A stretch of DNA of 64,000 bases from contig CANMKS010000001.1 of the NCBI GenBank assembly GCA_947498645.1, forward strand, positions 2,890,032 through 2,954,031, in the 5' to 3' direction. The translations under genes were made by a program, and so were the position numbers. The notes beneath the pieces were generated by a model. It did no database searches, was not told the origin of the DNA, and worked only from the letters and a program-made list of their open reading frames with translations. How positions within the stretch are numbered: position 1 is the first letter of the stretch; each line of letters opens with the position of its first letter. Shown piece by piece: positions 20,961 to 30,941 of the stretch. This DNA comes from an uncultured Paracoccaceae bacterium (GTDB lineage Bacteria; Pseudomonadota; Alphaproteobacteria; Rhodobacterales; Rhodobacteraceae).

Positions 20961-21000
20961 CTCGCTTCTTTTGTTCATAAATATCTCCGCCGGAGGCATC
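20961..21000. repeat. 3'-end repeat element, copy 1 (after gpt)
   Basis: Just after the gpt stop, ATATCTCCGCCGGAGGCATC contains the small palindrome CTCC-GCC-GGAG. Related copies follow the stops of moeA (32124-32160) and purL (54153-54189). Confidence 0.5.
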
Positions 21001-21039
21001 TGAACTTACCGTGCGCTCCGCCGCTCATTGGAAATCGCT

Positions 21040-22215
21040 ATGACCCGATCCCGCACAGCAACCACCTTTGCCCCGCCGGTCATGGAAGCGCGACGCTGGC
21101 TGGAAGGCGTCCGCCACCCGGCAGAGCGCCCCCTGCTCAACGTCAGTCAGGCCGCACCGGTTGATCCGCCGCCCGCCGCCATGCGCGATGCGATGGCCGA
21201 CATCATCCGCAACGATGCCGACGCCCATCTGTATGGGCCGGTTCTGGGCTTGCCTGCCTTACGGGCCGAGGTTGCCGCACAATGGACCACAGCATATGGC
21301 GGGGCGGTCTCGCCGGACCAGGTCGCCATCACCTCAGGCTGCAATCAGGCGTTCGCGGCGGCGATTGCCACACTTTGCGGCGAAGGCGATGAGGTGATCC
21401 TGCCGGTCCCCTACTACTTCAACCATCGGATGTGGCTGGACATGTCGGGCGTCAAAACAGTGCCCCTGATGGTCGGTGACGGGATGATTCCCGATGCCGT
21501 AGAGGCCCAAAAACTGATCACGCTCCGCACCCGCGCGATTGCCCTGGTCAGCCCAAACAACCCTTGCGGTGTAGAGTACCCCGCCGCGGTGCTCTCGGCC
21601 TTCATGGCGCTCGCCCGCGAGCACGGCATTGCACTTATCGTGGATGAAACCTATCGCGATTTTGACAGCCGCAGCGGCGCGCCGCATCCGCTGTTCACGG
21701 ATACGCATTGGGACGACACGCTCATACATCTCTATTCTTTTTCAAAGGCTTACCGCTTGACCGGCCATCGTGTTGGCGCCGTGATTGCGGGACCCGCGCG
21801 ACTGGCAGAGATTGAAAAATTCCTCGACACGGTAACTATCTGCCCCAACCAACTGGGCCAACGCGCGGCCCTGTGGGGGATGCAGAACCTAACGGACTGG
21901 CTGGCCGGGGAACGGTTGGAAATCCTTGATCGCCGTGCCGCGATCACGGAATATTTCCCGCAGCTTGCCGCCAAAGGTTGGGATCTTCTGGGCTGCGGCG
22001 CATATTTCGCCTACGTCACACACCCCTTTGCGATGTCGTCGGCTGATCTGGCACCCCTTCTGGTGAAAGAGGCCGGCGTTCTAACCCTGCCCGGCACCAT
22101 GTTCATGCCCGATGATATGCCCGGTGGCGACACCCAGTTGCGCATCGCTTTTGCCAACATCGACCGGGCTGGCGTAGCGACCTTGTTCAACCGTCTGTCA
22201 TCGCTCACGCTCTGA
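21040..22215 (+). CDS. PLP-dependent aminotransferase, class I/II
   Basis: A 391-residue fold-type I aminotransferase. SPNNPCG (171-177), DETY with D202 and the PLP-binding K236 in YSFSKAYRLTGHRVG, followed by R244, are all present. The substrate-side loop YGPVLGLPALRAEVA (about 65-79) is typical of aspartate/aromatic-type enzymes. TTG at 21028 would add four residues; the ATG at 21040 is preferred, with GGAA ahead. Substrate unassigned. It is clearly different in sequence from the other aminotransferase at the left edge of the window. Confidence 0.9.
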   Translation: MTRSRTATTFAPPVMEARRWLEGVRHPAERPLLNVSQAAPVDPPPAAMRDAMADIIRNDADAHLYGPVLGLPALRAEVAAQWTTAYGGAVSPDQVAITSGCNQAFAAAIATLCGEGDEVILPVPYYFNHRMWLDMSGVKTVPLMVGDGMIPDAVEAQKLITLRTRAIALVSPNNPCGVEYPAAVLSAFMALAREHGIALIVDETYRDFDSRSGAPHPLFTDTHWDDTLIHLYSFSKAYRLTGHRVGAVIAGPARLAEIEKFLDTVTICPNQLGQRAALWGMQNLTDWLAGERLEILDRRAAITEYFPQLAAKGWDLLGCGAYFAYVTHPFAMSSADLAPLLVKEAGVLTLPGTMFMPDDMPGGDTQLRIAFANIDRAGVATLFNRLSSLTL

Positions 22216-22279
22216 CCCTTGCGCCCCTGATCCCCGCCCCTTATTCATGCGCAAACCAGCGATGAATGCAGGCAGGGAC

Positions 22280-24118
22280 ATGGCACAGAAAAGCAACAAA
22301 CGTTACGGCGCATGGATCATCGTGGGCGTGATCCTCGTGGGTCTTGCAGGCTTTGGCTCAGGCGGGCTGAGCGGGAATATTCGCAACATCGGCACCGTGG
22401 GCGAAAAAGAGGTTTCGGTCACCGCTTATCAACGTGCTTTGAACGAGCAGATCCGGGCGCTTTCAGCGCAATTCGGGCAGCAGATTTCATTTCAGCAGGC
22501 GCAGGCCTTTGGTATTGATCAAATGGCGCTGAGCCAGGTGGTTCTCTTGCGCACCCTCGACAATGAAGCCAGCACATTGGGCCTGTCGGTGGGCGACGAA
22601 CGTGTCTTTGAACAGCTCCGGTCCACACCAGCCTTTCAAGGGGCTGGTGGTTTCAATCGCGAAACCTATCGTCTGGCGTTGCAACAATCCGGCCAATCCG
22701 CGGCGGAATACGAAACCAGCATTCGCGAAGAAACGGCCCGTACCTTGCTGCAAGGTGCCGTCGTCAGTGGCGTGCCAACACCCGACGCCTATGCCGACGC
22801 ACTGGTGCAATACATTGGCGAAGGTCGCAGCATCACCTGGGCCACCGTAGACGATGCAGCGCTGACAGCACCCGTTCCCGGCGCGACAGATGAGGCTATT
22901 CAGACCTACTACGACGAAAACCCGGCAGAATTCACCCTGCCCGAGACCCGTAACATCACCTATGTCTGGCTGACACCTGCGATGATCCGCGACCAAATGA
23001 CCGTCTCGGACGAGGCCGTAGTCCAGCTTTATGAGCAGCGTATTGATGAATTCATGCAGCCTGAACGCCGGCTTGTTGAACGTCTGGTCTACCTCAATCA
23101 GGACCGCGCTGCCGAGGCGATGGCCCGGCTGGACGCAGGTGAAGTGACATTCGAAGATCTCGTCGCAGAGCGTGGATTGACCCTCGCCGATGTTGATCTG
23201 GGCGACGTCGATCAAGCCGATCTTGGTGCGGCGGGCGAAGCAGCCTTTGCCGCTGACCCCGGTGATGTGGTGGGGCCGTTCAATGCCTCGCTCGGCCCCG
23301 CGCTTTTCCGCGTGAATGCCGTGCTGGCCGCTCAGGAAACACCGTTGGACGACGCAGCACCAATGCTGCGCGATGAACTGGCCACCGAGGCCGCACGCGA
23401 GTTCATCAACGATCAGGCCGATAGCATGATCGATTTGATTGCTGGCGGGGCAAGCATGGCCGACCTCGCTGAGCGCACGGATATGGAACTGGGCACAATC
23501 GCATGGACGCCGGATAACGCCGAAGGCATTGCCGCCTATGATAATTTCCGCGATCAGGCGGCCATCGTGGAGAACGGCCAGTTCCCCGAGCTATACGACC
23601 TCTCGGACGGTGGCATCTTTGCCCTGAGCCTCGACAGTGTCACGCCACCGACCCTGCAACCGCTTGATGCGGTCCGCGAAGATGTGTCCGCCGCCTGGCA
23701 GGTCCAGCGTCGGCAGCAGGCCGTTATGGAAAAGGCCGCAGAAATTGCCGCCGATATCCTGCCTTTCACCGGGTTTGACACGCTTGGCCTGATCGCACAA
23801 ACCGAAGAAGGGCTGACACGGCGCAGCTTTGTCGAAGGCACACCACCTGAATTCAATGACACCATTTTTGCCATGTCCGTGGGTGATGTCGAAGTGCTCG
23901 ACGCCGAAAACCGCGCCATTATCGTGCGGCTCGACGGTATCTCTGCCCCTGATCTGACCGACGAAAGCAACATTGCCCAACGTGATGCTGTGGGCACCAA
24001 TGCAGGCTCTGGCATCGCGCAGGATATCTTTGATGCCTATGTGACCCGCCTTCAGCAAGAGACCGGGCAAAACCTTAACCAAGCGACGATCAACGCGGTC
24101 AACGCGCAGTTCCAATAG
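22280..24118 (+). CDS. SurA/PpiD-type periplasmic folding factor (peptidyl-prolyl isomerase)
   Basis: About 612 residues. One N-terminal helix (AWIIVGVILVGLAGFG) anchors the protein in the inner membrane with the bulk in the periplasm. A SurA_N-like helical domain (about 30-190) follows, then a parvulin/rotamase-like segment (about 230-370) and a long helical C-terminus, the PpiD layout. It probably helps folding of exported proteins; isomerase activity is not certain because parvulin active-site residues are not obvious. In-frame ATGs also lie at 22247 and 22262; 22280 (AGGGA ahead, MAQKSNKRYG) best fits relatives. Confidence 0.85.
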   Translation: MAQKSNKRYGAWIIVGVILVGLAGFGSGGLSGNIRNIGTVGEKEVSVTAYQRALNEQIRALSAQFGQQISFQQAQAFGIDQMALSQVVLLRTLDNEASTLGLSVGDERVFEQLRSTPAFQGAGGFNRETYRLALQQSGQSAAEYETSIREETARTLLQGAVVSGVPTPDAYADALVQYIGEGRSITWATVDDAALTAPVPGATDEAIQTYYDENPAEFTLPETRNITYVWLTPAMIRDQMTVSDEAVVQLYEQRIDEFMQPERRLVERLVYLNQDRAAEAMARLDAGEVTFEDLVAERGLTLADVDLGDVDQADLGAAGEAAFAADPGDVVGPFNASLGPALFRVNAVLAAQETPLDDAAPMLRDELATEAAREFINDQADSMIDLIAGGASMADLAERTDMELGTIAWTPDNAEGIAAYDNFRDQAAIVENGQFPELYDLSDGGIFALSLDSVTPPTLQPLDAVREDVSAAWQVQRRQQAVMEKAAEIAADILPFTGFDTLGLIAQTEEGLTRRSFVEGTPPEFNDTIFAMSVGDVEVLDAENRAIIVRLDGISAPDLTDESNIAQRDAVGTNAGSGIAQDIFDAYVTRLQQETGQNLNQATINAVNAQFQ

Positions 24119-24127
24119 GCAGTATCT

Positions 24128-25636
24128 ATGGCCCTCCTGCCCGACTATGACCAATTCGCCAGCGGCTATGACGCAGGTGCAAACCAGATCGTCTATACAC
24201 GGATCGCCGCTGATCTGGACACGCCCGTGTCCCTGATGCTCAAGCTATCGGGGGCTGGTCGCAATGCCTTCATGCTGGAAAGCGTGACAGGCGGCGAGGT
24301 CCGCGGGCGCTATTCGATTGTGGGCATGAACCCTGATCTGATCTGGGAATGCCGGGGCACATCATCACGGGTCAATCGCACGGCCCGTTTTGATGACACT
24401 GCATTTGTCGATCAATCCGAGGATCCGCTGACGGCGTTGCGCGGTCTGCTCGCCGAATCGCGCATTGATCTGCCTGCCGACCTGCCTGCAGCCTCTGCGG
24501 GGCTGTTTGGGTATCTGGGCTATGACACAATCCGGTTGGTGGAACATTTGCCTGACATCAACCCTGATCCGTTGGGTCTGCCGGATGCCGTGATGCTGCG
24601 CCCGTCGGTTGTTGCGGTTCTGGATGGGGTCAAGGGGGATGTGATTCTTGTGGCCCCGGCCTACGTGAACTCCGGCCTGTCGGCGCGTGCCGCCTATGCG
24701 CAGGCGGCAGAGCGGGTGATGGACGCGCAACGCGCGCTGGAACGCCCCATGCCCAGCGAAGACCGCGCCCTTGCAGAACCTGCACCAACCGCCGCACCCG
24801 TCTCGAACTTTGGCCATGATGAATATCTTGCCGCTGTCGAGAAGGCCAAAGACTATATCAAAGCCGGTGACATCTTTCAGGTTGTTCCGTCGCAACGCTG
24901 GACGCAGGATTTCCGCGAACCGCCGTTTTCGCTTTATCGCTCACTGCGGCGCACGAACCCTTCGCCATTCATGTTTTTCTTCAACTTCGGCGGTTTCCAG
25001 GTCATCGGGGCCAGTCCCGAAATCCTTGTCCGTGTCTTTGGCAAAGAGGTCACCATCCGCCCCATCGCGGGCACCCGCCCGCGTGGCGCAACGCTGGCCG
25101 AAGACAATGCCAATGAGGCCGACCTGATGGCCGACCAGAAAGAGCTGGCAGAGCATCTGATGCTGCTGGATTTGGGGCGCAACGACACCGGCAAGGTCAG
25201 CAAGATCGGCACCGTCCGCCCTACTGAACAGTTCATCGTCGAGCGTTACAGCCATGTGATGCACATCGTCTCCAATGTGGTCGGTGAATTGGCCGATGAT
25301 CAGGACGCATTGAGCGCCTTCTTTGCAGGTATGCCTGCGGGGACAGTGTCCGGCGCGCCCAAGGTGCGCGCAATGGAAATCATTGATGAGTTGGAGCCGG
25401 AAAAGCGCGGCGTCTACGGTGGCGGTTGCGGGTACTTCAGCGCCAATGGCGACATGGATATGTGTATCGCGCTGCGCACCGCGGTGCTGAAGGACGAAAA
25501 GCTTTATATTCAGGCCGGTGGTGGCGTTGTCTACGATAGCGATCCAGAGGCCGAGTACCAAGAGACCGTGCATAAATCCAACGCGATCCGCAAAGCTGCT
25601 GCCGATGCCGCAATGTTTCGCGGCGGCGGCAACTAG
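24128..25636 (+). CDS. trpE: anthranilate synthase component I
   Basis: A 502-residue enzyme converting chorismate to anthranilate with TrpG-supplied ammonia, the first step of Trp synthesis. Seen: LESVTGGEVRGRYSIVG near the N-terminus (feedback-site region LES), then the chorismate-binding core FQVVPSQRW, ASPEILVRV, PIAGTRPRGA, ELAEHLMLLDLGRNDTGKVS, SGAPKVRAMEIIDELEP and GGCGYFSANGDMDMCIALRT. Paired palindromes lie after the stop. trpG is not adjacent: an oppositely oriented gene intervenes. Confidence 0.97.
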   Translation: MALLPDYDQFASGYDAGANQIVYTRIAADLDTPVSLMLKLSGAGRNAFMLESVTGGEVRGRYSIVGMNPDLIWECRGTSSRVNRTARFDDTAFVDQSEDPLTALRGLLAESRIDLPADLPAASAGLFGYLGYDTIRLVEHLPDINPDPLGLPDAVMLRPSVVAVLDGVKGDVILVAPAYVNSGLSARAAYAQAAERVMDAQRALERPMPSEDRALAEPAPTAAPVSNFGHDEYLAAVEKAKDYIKAGDIFQVVPSQRWTQDFREPPFSLYRSLRRTNPSPFMFFFNFGGFQVIGASPEILVRVFGKEVTIRPIAGTRPRGATLAEDNANEADLMADQKELAEHLMLLDLGRNDTGKVSKIGTVRPTEQFIVERYSHVMHIVSNVVGELADDQDALSAFFAGMPAGTVSGAPKVRAMEIIDELEPEKRGVYGGGCGYFSANGDMDMCIALRTAVLKDEKLYIQAGGGVVYDSDPEAEYQETVHKSNAIRKAAADAAMFRGGGN

Positions 25637-25648
25637 ACGGCCAGAAGC

Positions 25649-25705
25649 AAAGATTTTTAGCTAAAAATCTTTTGCGCGCAGAACAATTTTCGCCGAAAAT
25701 TGTTC
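25649..25705. repeat. paired palindromes between trpE and the deacetylase-like gene
   Basis: A perfect 24-bp palindrome (25649-25672, AAAGATTTTTAG and its complement), the short palindrome TGCGCGCA (25673-25680) and a perfect 25-bp inverted repeat centred on TTTTCGCCGAAAA (25681-25705) lie back to back between convergent genes. They could act as bidirectional terminators. Related pairs lie at 13385-13441 and 59975-60020. Confidence 0.65.
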
Positions 25706-25714
25706 GCGCCGATC

Positions 25715-27301
25715 TTACTCTGATTGCGCCAGCAAAAGCGCCGAGGCAGGCGCGATCAGCAACTGATCACGGTCAATCGTTCCTACCCATTCCTGCAACG
25801 CGGCCAGTGTGTCCGGCGTGACAGTTCCCGCAAGCACCGCACCGCCCGACTGCCGCGCCCGGAACGCGGCCTGATCCAGCGATCTGACGATTGCAGTCTG
25901 CGCAGCGCCATCGCCATCAATCTGACGCTCAACAGCCGCTGCCGGCACACCAGCATCCTCTGCATCGCGCACCGCACTGCCAAGCCCACGTTGCACTGCA
26001 ACAAAGCCCCGCCCTTCGGCGGCAAGCACGGCCATCGTCTGCGCGGTCACGTTGCGATTGCCTTGCAGGAAACCGGAGCCATCGGAGAACAACAGCACCG
26101 CCTCCGGCAGAATATCGAGGGCCGCAGCAAAGGCGATTTCCACATCGGTCGGCTGCGCACCATCGGGCAGGCTGATTTGCATCGCAACCTCTAGCCCAGC
26201 CGCCCGATATTCCGTCATCTTGTCAGCGGCATCCACTGCCAATGCATCGATGACAATCGTGGGGGCAATGCCCAATGCGGCGATTTTCGCCGCAGCGTCC
26301 GCGACCGCCCCGTTGTCGACCAGAATCAAGGACATCAGGGGCAGATCTTCGGTATTCTCAAAGGGCGCCGCAAACTGGCGGAGTGCCGGAAGATCTTCTG
26401 CTGCCTCTTCTGCTTCGACGATCGCTGCCTCCTCGCCCGCAGGTTCGCTGCTGGGGACCGCGCCGATGCGGTTCACGCGGACTGGCCCGCTGCGGGCTGG
26501 TTCGGGCGCGGCTTCGGCAACCTCGATTTCATCTGCCTGGGCAGGGGTGTCTTCCTGAACCGTAGCTGCCGAGGCCTCTTCTTCCGTTGATACTGGCTCT
26601 TCCAGGGTTGGCGCCTCTATTGCGACCTCGGCCACTGGCGCAACGTCTTCGGTGCCCGCCTCAGGCTCTACCGGGGCCTGCACGATCAACGGTGCAGCGG
26701 TCGCCTGTGGTTCGGTGGTCGAGACCAAAGGCGTCTCTGCCTCTTGCTGGGTCTCTGTCGGCAGAACAACAACCAAATCGGTTTCGGGCTGCTCGACCGT
26801 TTCGGCGGTCATCGTGTCATCGTCAGACATGGGCGCTTCGGCCATATCCGCTTCTGGTTCTGCGGTGTCCGGTTGAGCGGTCACGATGGGGTCAGGCGCA
26901 TCCAACACCTCTTCGGTCACGATGACCTCTTGGACTGGCGCGGGCTGTTCCTCGATCGCGGCAACTGTTTCCTCAGGCTGTTCGGCAGGTGTTTCAACCT
27001 CGGCAACCGCCTGCGGTTCCTCTGGGGCCACTGCCGGTGTCGTGTCCACCAAAGGGCCCGCGTCCTGTACCGCGGGTGGTGTGATTTGCGGTCCGGTTTG
27101 TGCCAAATTGTTTTCGCTCTCTGATGCCAGCAACGCCAACCCCGCAGGTGCCGGGGCTGCAACAATCGGCTGCGGTATCTGAAGCTGCGGCGTGATCGGC
27201 GCATCGCCCTGCATTGGTGGCGTCGCCACCAGTGACGCAATGCTCAGGCCCACGCTGCCCAACGCCAGCGCCCAAAGACTGCCTTTTGTGCTGCCTCGCA
27301 T
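25715..27301 (-). CDS. divergent polysaccharide deacetylase family protein
   Basis: About 528 residues. An N-terminal hydrophobic segment (LWALALGSVGLSIASLV) is followed by a low-complexity Pro/Ala/Glu/Thr-rich stretch (about residues 60-290, very acidic). A C-terminal domain (about 310-528) of the divergent polysaccharide deacetylase type (DUF610-like) follows, with MSLILVDNGAV, MQISLPDGAQPTDVEIAFAA and VLLFSDGSGF. It is probably an envelope protein spanning the periplasm, by analogy to the alphaproteobacterial family near EnvC/CtpA. Several upstream in-frame starts exist; the ATG at 27301 is chosen because AAGG precedes it. It lies antiparallel between trpE and trpG. Confidence 0.75.
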   Translation of the reverse strand: MRGSTKGSLWALALGSVGLSIASLVATPPMQGDAPITPQLQIPQPIVAAPAPAGLALLASESENNLAQTGPQITPPAVQDAGPLVDTTPAVAPEEPQAVAEVETPAEQPEETVAAIEEQPAPVQEVIVTEEVLDAPDPIVTAQPDTAEPEADMAEAPMSDDDTMTAETVEQPETDLVVVLPTETQQEAETPLVSTTEPQATAAPLIVQAPVEPEAGTEDVAPVAEVAIEAPTLEEPVSTEEEASAATVQEDTPAQADEIEVAEAAPEPARSGPVRVNRIGAVPSSEPAGEEAAIVEAEEAAEDLPALRQFAAPFENTEDLPLMSLILVDNGAVADAAAKIAALGIAPTIVIDALAVDAADKMTEYRAAGLEVAMQISLPDGAQPTDVEIAFAAALDILPEAVLLFSDGSGFLQGNRNVTAQTMAVLAAEGRGFVAVQRGLGSAVRDAEDAGVPAAAVERQIDGDGAAQTAIVRSLDQAAFRARQSGGAVLAGTVTPDTLAALQEWVGTIDRDQLLIAPASALLLAQSE

Positions 27302-27426
27302 CTTGCCCACACCCTTGAGTTCGACCTTGACGCCACCACGCGACACGGCCCATGTATGGCAGGGCTTATACCGTCCAAATCCCATTGAACGGTAGCCCCT
27401 ATTTTCTACCTGCGCGGGATTTTACC

Positions 27427-28008
27427 ATGCTGCTTTTGATCGATAACTACGACAGCTTTACCTACAACCTAGTTCACTATCTGGGTGAGTTGGGGGCAGA
27501 TGTTGTGGTCAAGCGTAATGACGCCCTTGATGTGCAAGAGGCGATGGCGATGCACCCCGAAGCAATCATGCTGTCGCCGGGGCCCTGTGACCCGTCACAA
27601 GCCGGAATTTGCCTTGCTCTTGTCCACGCCGCTGCCGAAACAAAGACACCGCTGATGGGTGTCTGCCTGGGGCATCAGGCAATTGGCGAGGCCTTTGGCG
27701 GCAAGGTCGTGCGCTGCCATGAGATCGTGCATGGCAAGATGGGCGTGATGAAACACAACGGCAAAGGCCTGTTTGAAGGGTTGCCCAGCCCCTTTGACGC
27801 GACCCGCTATCATTCGCTGATCGTTGAGCGCGAAAGCCTGCCCGACAGTCTAGAAATCACTGCGGAACTGGATGATGGCACCATTATGGGCCTGCAACAC
27901 CGGGATCTGCCGATCCACGGCGTCCAGTTTCACCCTGAAAGCATCCGGTCCGAACATGGGCATCAATTGCTGCAAAATTTCCTCAAGATCACAAAGGTGC
28001 CCGCATGA
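27427..28008 (+). CDS. trpG: anthranilate synthase component II (glutamine amidotransferase)
   Basis: A 193-residue class I glutaminase supplying ammonia to TrpE. The start [15 protein letters not shown], the nucleophile C80 in [15 protein letters not shown], and the His-Glu of [10 protein letters not shown] complete the triad. The ATG at 27427 gives the standard length. It begins the coupled run trpG-trpD-ung-trpC-moaC-moeA, each gene overlapping the next by a few bases. Confidence 0.96.
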   Translation: MLLLIDNYDSFTYNLVHYLGELGADVVVKRNDALDVQEAMAMHPEAIMLSPGPCDPSQAGICLALVHAAAETKTPLMGVCLGHQAIGEAFGGKVVRCHEIVHGKMGVMKHNGKGLFEGLPSPFDATRYHSLIVERESLPDSLEITAELDDGTIMGLQHRDLPIHGVQFHPESIRSEHGHQLLQNFLKITKVPA

Positions 28009-29021
28009 GCGACGCAATGAAGCCCCTGATTTTCGCAGCCTCCGAGGGGCCATTGTCGCGCGCGCAGGCGGAAGAGGCATTTGGCTATCTTTTTGAAGGA
28101 CTCGCGACCCCCGCCCAGATCGGCGGGCTTTTGATGGCGCTGCGGGCGCGTGGTGAATCAGTCTCTGAATATGCGGCGGCGGCGGCTGTGATGCGTGCGC
28201 ATTGCATCCCTGTCAAAGCGCCCGAAGGGGCCATGGATATTGTCGGCACTGGCGGCGACGGCATGCATACGCTGAATATCTCCACTGCCACGGCCTTTGT
28301 CGTGGCAGGCGCTGGCGTGCCGGTGGCCAAACACGGCAACCGCAACCTGTCGTCCAAGTCAGGCACCGCTGATGTGCAAGGGGCGCTGGGCATCAACGTC
28401 ATGGTCGGGCCAGAGGTCGTGGAACAGGCCATTGCAGAGGCTGGTATCGGTTTCATGATGGCCCCGATGCACCACCCGGCGATGAAACATGTGGGGCCGG
28501 TCCGTGTAGAGCTTGGGACAAAAACGATCTTTAACATATTGGGACCGCTGACAAATCCCGCAGGAGTCAAACGTCAATTGACCGGTGCCTTCGCCCCGGA
28601 TCTGATTTTCCCGATGGCAGAGACGCTTCAACAGTTGGGCACCGAAAAGGCATGGCTGGTCCACGGCAGCGATGGCACGGATGAGATCACAATCTGCGGC
28701 CCCACGGCGGTTGCCGCGCTGGAAGACGGCAAGATCACCTCGCGCGAAATCCACCCCGAAGACGCAGGCCTGCCTGTCCATAATTTCCGCGATATCCTTG
28801 GCGGCACGCCAGAAGAAAACGCAGCCGCTCTGACGGCCCTTCTGGAGGGTGAAAACGGGGCCTATCGCGACGCTGTGCTGCTGAACGCGGCGGCGGCGCT
28901 GGTCGTGGCCGACAAGGCCGAAACGCTGAAAGATGGCGCCGCCTTGGCCGCCGAAAGCATCGACAGCGGCAAGGCCAAGGCATCCTTGGCCGCCTTGGCG
29001 CGGATCACCTCTGCGGCGTGA
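28005..29021 (+). CDS. trpD: anthranilate phosphoribosyltransferase
   Basis: A 338-residue enzyme adding phosphoribosyl to anthranilate. Motifs: [17 protein letters not shown] (PRPP, about 80-96), [16 protein letters not shown], the anthranilate-side [17 protein letters not shown], and [17 protein letters not shown]. It overlaps trpG by ATGA and the next gene's TGATG start, so it is translated within the polycistron. Confidence 0.97.
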   Translation: MSDAMKPLIFAASEGPLSRAQAEEAFGYLFEGLATPAQIGGLLMALRARGESVSEYAAAAAVMRAHCIPVKAPEGAMDIVGTGGDGMHTLNISTATAFVVAGAGVPVAKHGNRNLSSKSGTADVQGALGINVMVGPEVVEQAIAEAGIGFMMAPMHHPAMKHVGPVRVELGTKTIFNILGPLTNPAGVKRQLTGAFAPDLIFPMAETLQQLGTEKAWLVHGSDGTDEITICGPTAVAALEDGKITSREIHPEDAGLPVHNFRDILGGTPEENAAALTALLEGENGAYRDAVLLNAAAALVVADKAETLKDGAALAAESIDSGKAKASLAALARITSAA

Positions 29022-29662
29022 TGTTTGATCTCAGCGCGCTGGGGGATTGGGCCGACCTGCCCTTCTTTGACACAGACCTGCCGCAGATCGCGAAAAAGAT
29101 CGACGCGGGTTTTCTGCCTCCGCCTGCGTTGACCTTTGCCGCGCTCAATCGGTGCCAAAGGGCAGACACCCGCGTCGTGATCCTGGGTCAGGACCCTTAC
29201 CATACACCGGGCAAGGCCGATGGGCTGGCGTTTTCGATCCCCGACGGTTTTGGCGGAAGGCTCGATAGCTTGGGCAATATATTCAAGGAAATTCAAAGCG
29301 ATACCGGGCAGATCCGAACAAAGACATCATTGGATGATTGGGCAGATCAAGGTGTGCTGCTGCTCAACACCGCCCTTACCGTCCCGCCGGGAAAACCCAA
29401 GGCGCACGCCAAACTGGGATGGGCAAAGCTCGTTCAGCAGGTCATTGCGCGGCTCGATGACACCCCGCGCGCGTTCATCCTTTGGGGTGGCACGGCACAG
29501 GCCTATGGCACGTCTCTGGCCTCTCATCACCTGATCCTGAACGCGGCACATCCTTCCCCGCTCTCGGCATATCGCGGGTTTTTCGGCTCCCGCCCATTTT
29601 CAAAGGTGAACCAGTGGCTTATTGATCAAGGCCAACAGCCAATCAACTGGGCAAACAGATGA
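29021..29662 (+). CDS. ung: uracil-DNA glycosylase (family 1)
   Basis: A 213-residue DNA-repair enzyme removing uracil. The catalytic D58 is in [21 protein letters not shown] (53-73) and the C-terminal [21 protein letters not shown] holds the catalytic His and minor-groove loop. The ATG at 29021 overlaps the trpD stop (TGATG); a GTG three bases earlier is possible. It is inserted between trpD and trpC, and its stop overlaps trpC by ATGA, so a repair gene is translated inside the tryptophan operon. Confidence 0.95.
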   Translation: MFDLSALGDWADLPFFDTDLPQIAKKIDAGFLPPPALTFAALNRCQRADTRVVILGQDPYHTPGKADGLAFSIPDGFGGRLDSLGNIFKEIQSDTGQIRTKTSLDDWADQGVLLLNTALTVPPGKPKAHAKLGWAKLVQQVIARLDDTPRAFILWGGTAQAYGTSLASHHLILNAAHPSPLSAYRGFFGSRPFSKVNQWLIDQGQQPINWANR

Positions 29663-30465
29663 GCGATATCCTCGACAAGATCAAAACCTACAAGCTGGAA
29701 GAGGTGGCAAGCCGCAAGGCCGCCGTGCCCCTGTCAGAGGTCGAAGATCAGGCGCGCAGCGCACCACAGACGCGCGGGTTTGCCGCGGCTTTGGCGACCG
29801 CGGCGCGCTCCGGCTATGGACTGATTGCAGAGATCAAGAAGGCCAGCCCGTCCAAAGGGCTGATCCGTGCGGATTTTGATCCGCCCGCCTTGGCGCAGGC
29901 CTATGCCGACGGTGGGGCCACTTGCCTGTCCGTTCTGACCGACACACCGTCCTTTCAAGGCGATGACAGCTATCTGACAGCGGCGCGGTCAGCCGTTGAT
30001 CTGCCCGCTTTGCGCAAGGATTTCATGTATGACACCTATCAGGTCGCCGAGGCGCGCGCGCTGCATGCCGATTGCATCCTGATCATTCTGGCCTCTGTCA
30101 GTGACGCACAGGCGCAAGAGCTGGAAGAGGCCGCCTTTGGCTGGGGTATGGATGTGTTGCTGGAGGTACATGACGCCGACGAATTAGAGCGTGCCTCGCA
30201 ACTCAAATCACCGCTGATGGGCATCAACAACCGCAATCTCAAGACATTTGAGACAACACTGGACACCACGCGCACCCTGTCCAAGATGGTGCCGGCCGAC
30301 AGGATGATCGTTTGCGAAAGCGGGCTGAATACCCCCGAAGAACTGGCCGATATGGCGCGCTATGGCGCGCGCAGCTTCCTGATTGGCGAAAGCCTGATGC
30401 GGCAGGATGATGTGGCTGCGGCAACGCGCACCCTGCTCGCCAATCCCGCCGTCGGTGCGATGTAA
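29659..30465 (+). CDS. trpC: indole-3-glycerol-phosphate synthase
   Basis: A 268-residue TIM-barrel enzyme of Trp synthesis, converting the anthranilate-carboxyphenylamino intermediate to indole-3-glycerol phosphate. Seen: [21 protein letters not shown] (catalytic K and E), [41 protein letters not shown] and VCESGLNT. Overlaps ung by ATGA; the stop overlaps the moaC start as TAATG. Confidence 0.97.
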   Translation: MSDILDKIKTYKLEEVASRKAAVPLSEVEDQARSAPQTRGFAAALATAARSGYGLIAEIKKASPSKGLIRADFDPPALAQAYADGGATCLSVLTDTPSFQGDDSYLTAARSAVDLPALRKDFMYDTYQVAEARALHADCILIILASVSDAQAQELEEAAFGWGMDVLLEVHDADELERASQLKSPLMGINNRNLKTFETTLDTTRTLSKMVPADRMIVCESGLNTPEELADMARYGARSFLIGESLMRQDDVAAATRTLLANPAVGAM

Positions 30466-30941
30466 TGGCCGGGTTGACGCATTTCGATCAGGATGGTCAG
30501 GCGCATATGGTTGATGTCTCGGACAAGCCCATCACCGCCCGCACCGCCGTTGCAGAAGGACACATCAAAATGTCGTCCGAAACACTGGCCCTGATCACGC
30601 AAGGCCGTGCCAAAAAGGGTGACGTGCTGGGCATCGCCCGGATCGCAGGCATCACCGGGGCCAAGAAAACCGCCGATCTGATCCCGCTCTGCCATCCGCT
30701 GCCCATCACCAAGGTCGCCCTTGATCTGGTGCCCGACACTGACCTGCCGGGTGTGCGCATCACTGCGACGGTCAAGACCGGCGGACAAACCGGGGTCGAG
30801 ATGGAGGCGCTGACCGCCGTCAGCACCGCCGCCCTGACGGTCTATGACATGGTCAAGGCCGTGCAAAAGGATATGGAGATCAGCGGCATCCGCCTGACCT
30901 TCAAGGATGGTGGGAAATCCGGGCGGTTCGAAAACCCATGA
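30465..30941 (+). CDS. moaC: cyclic pyranopterin monophosphate synthase
   Basis: A 158-residue molybdenum-cofactor enzyme, the second partner of MoaA in forming cPMP. Seen: [44 protein letters not shown] (active-site Lys and His), then [26 protein letters not shown] and [12 protein letters not shown]. Overlaps trpC by one base and moeA by ATGA. Confidence 0.97.
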   Translation: MAGLTHFDQDGQAHMVDVSDKPITARTAVAEGHIKMSSETLALITQGRAKKGDVLGIARIAGITGAKKTADLIPLCHPLPITKVALDLVPDTDLPGVRITATVKTGGQTGVEMEALTAVSTAALTVYDMVKAVQKDMEISGIRLTFKDGGKSGRFENP

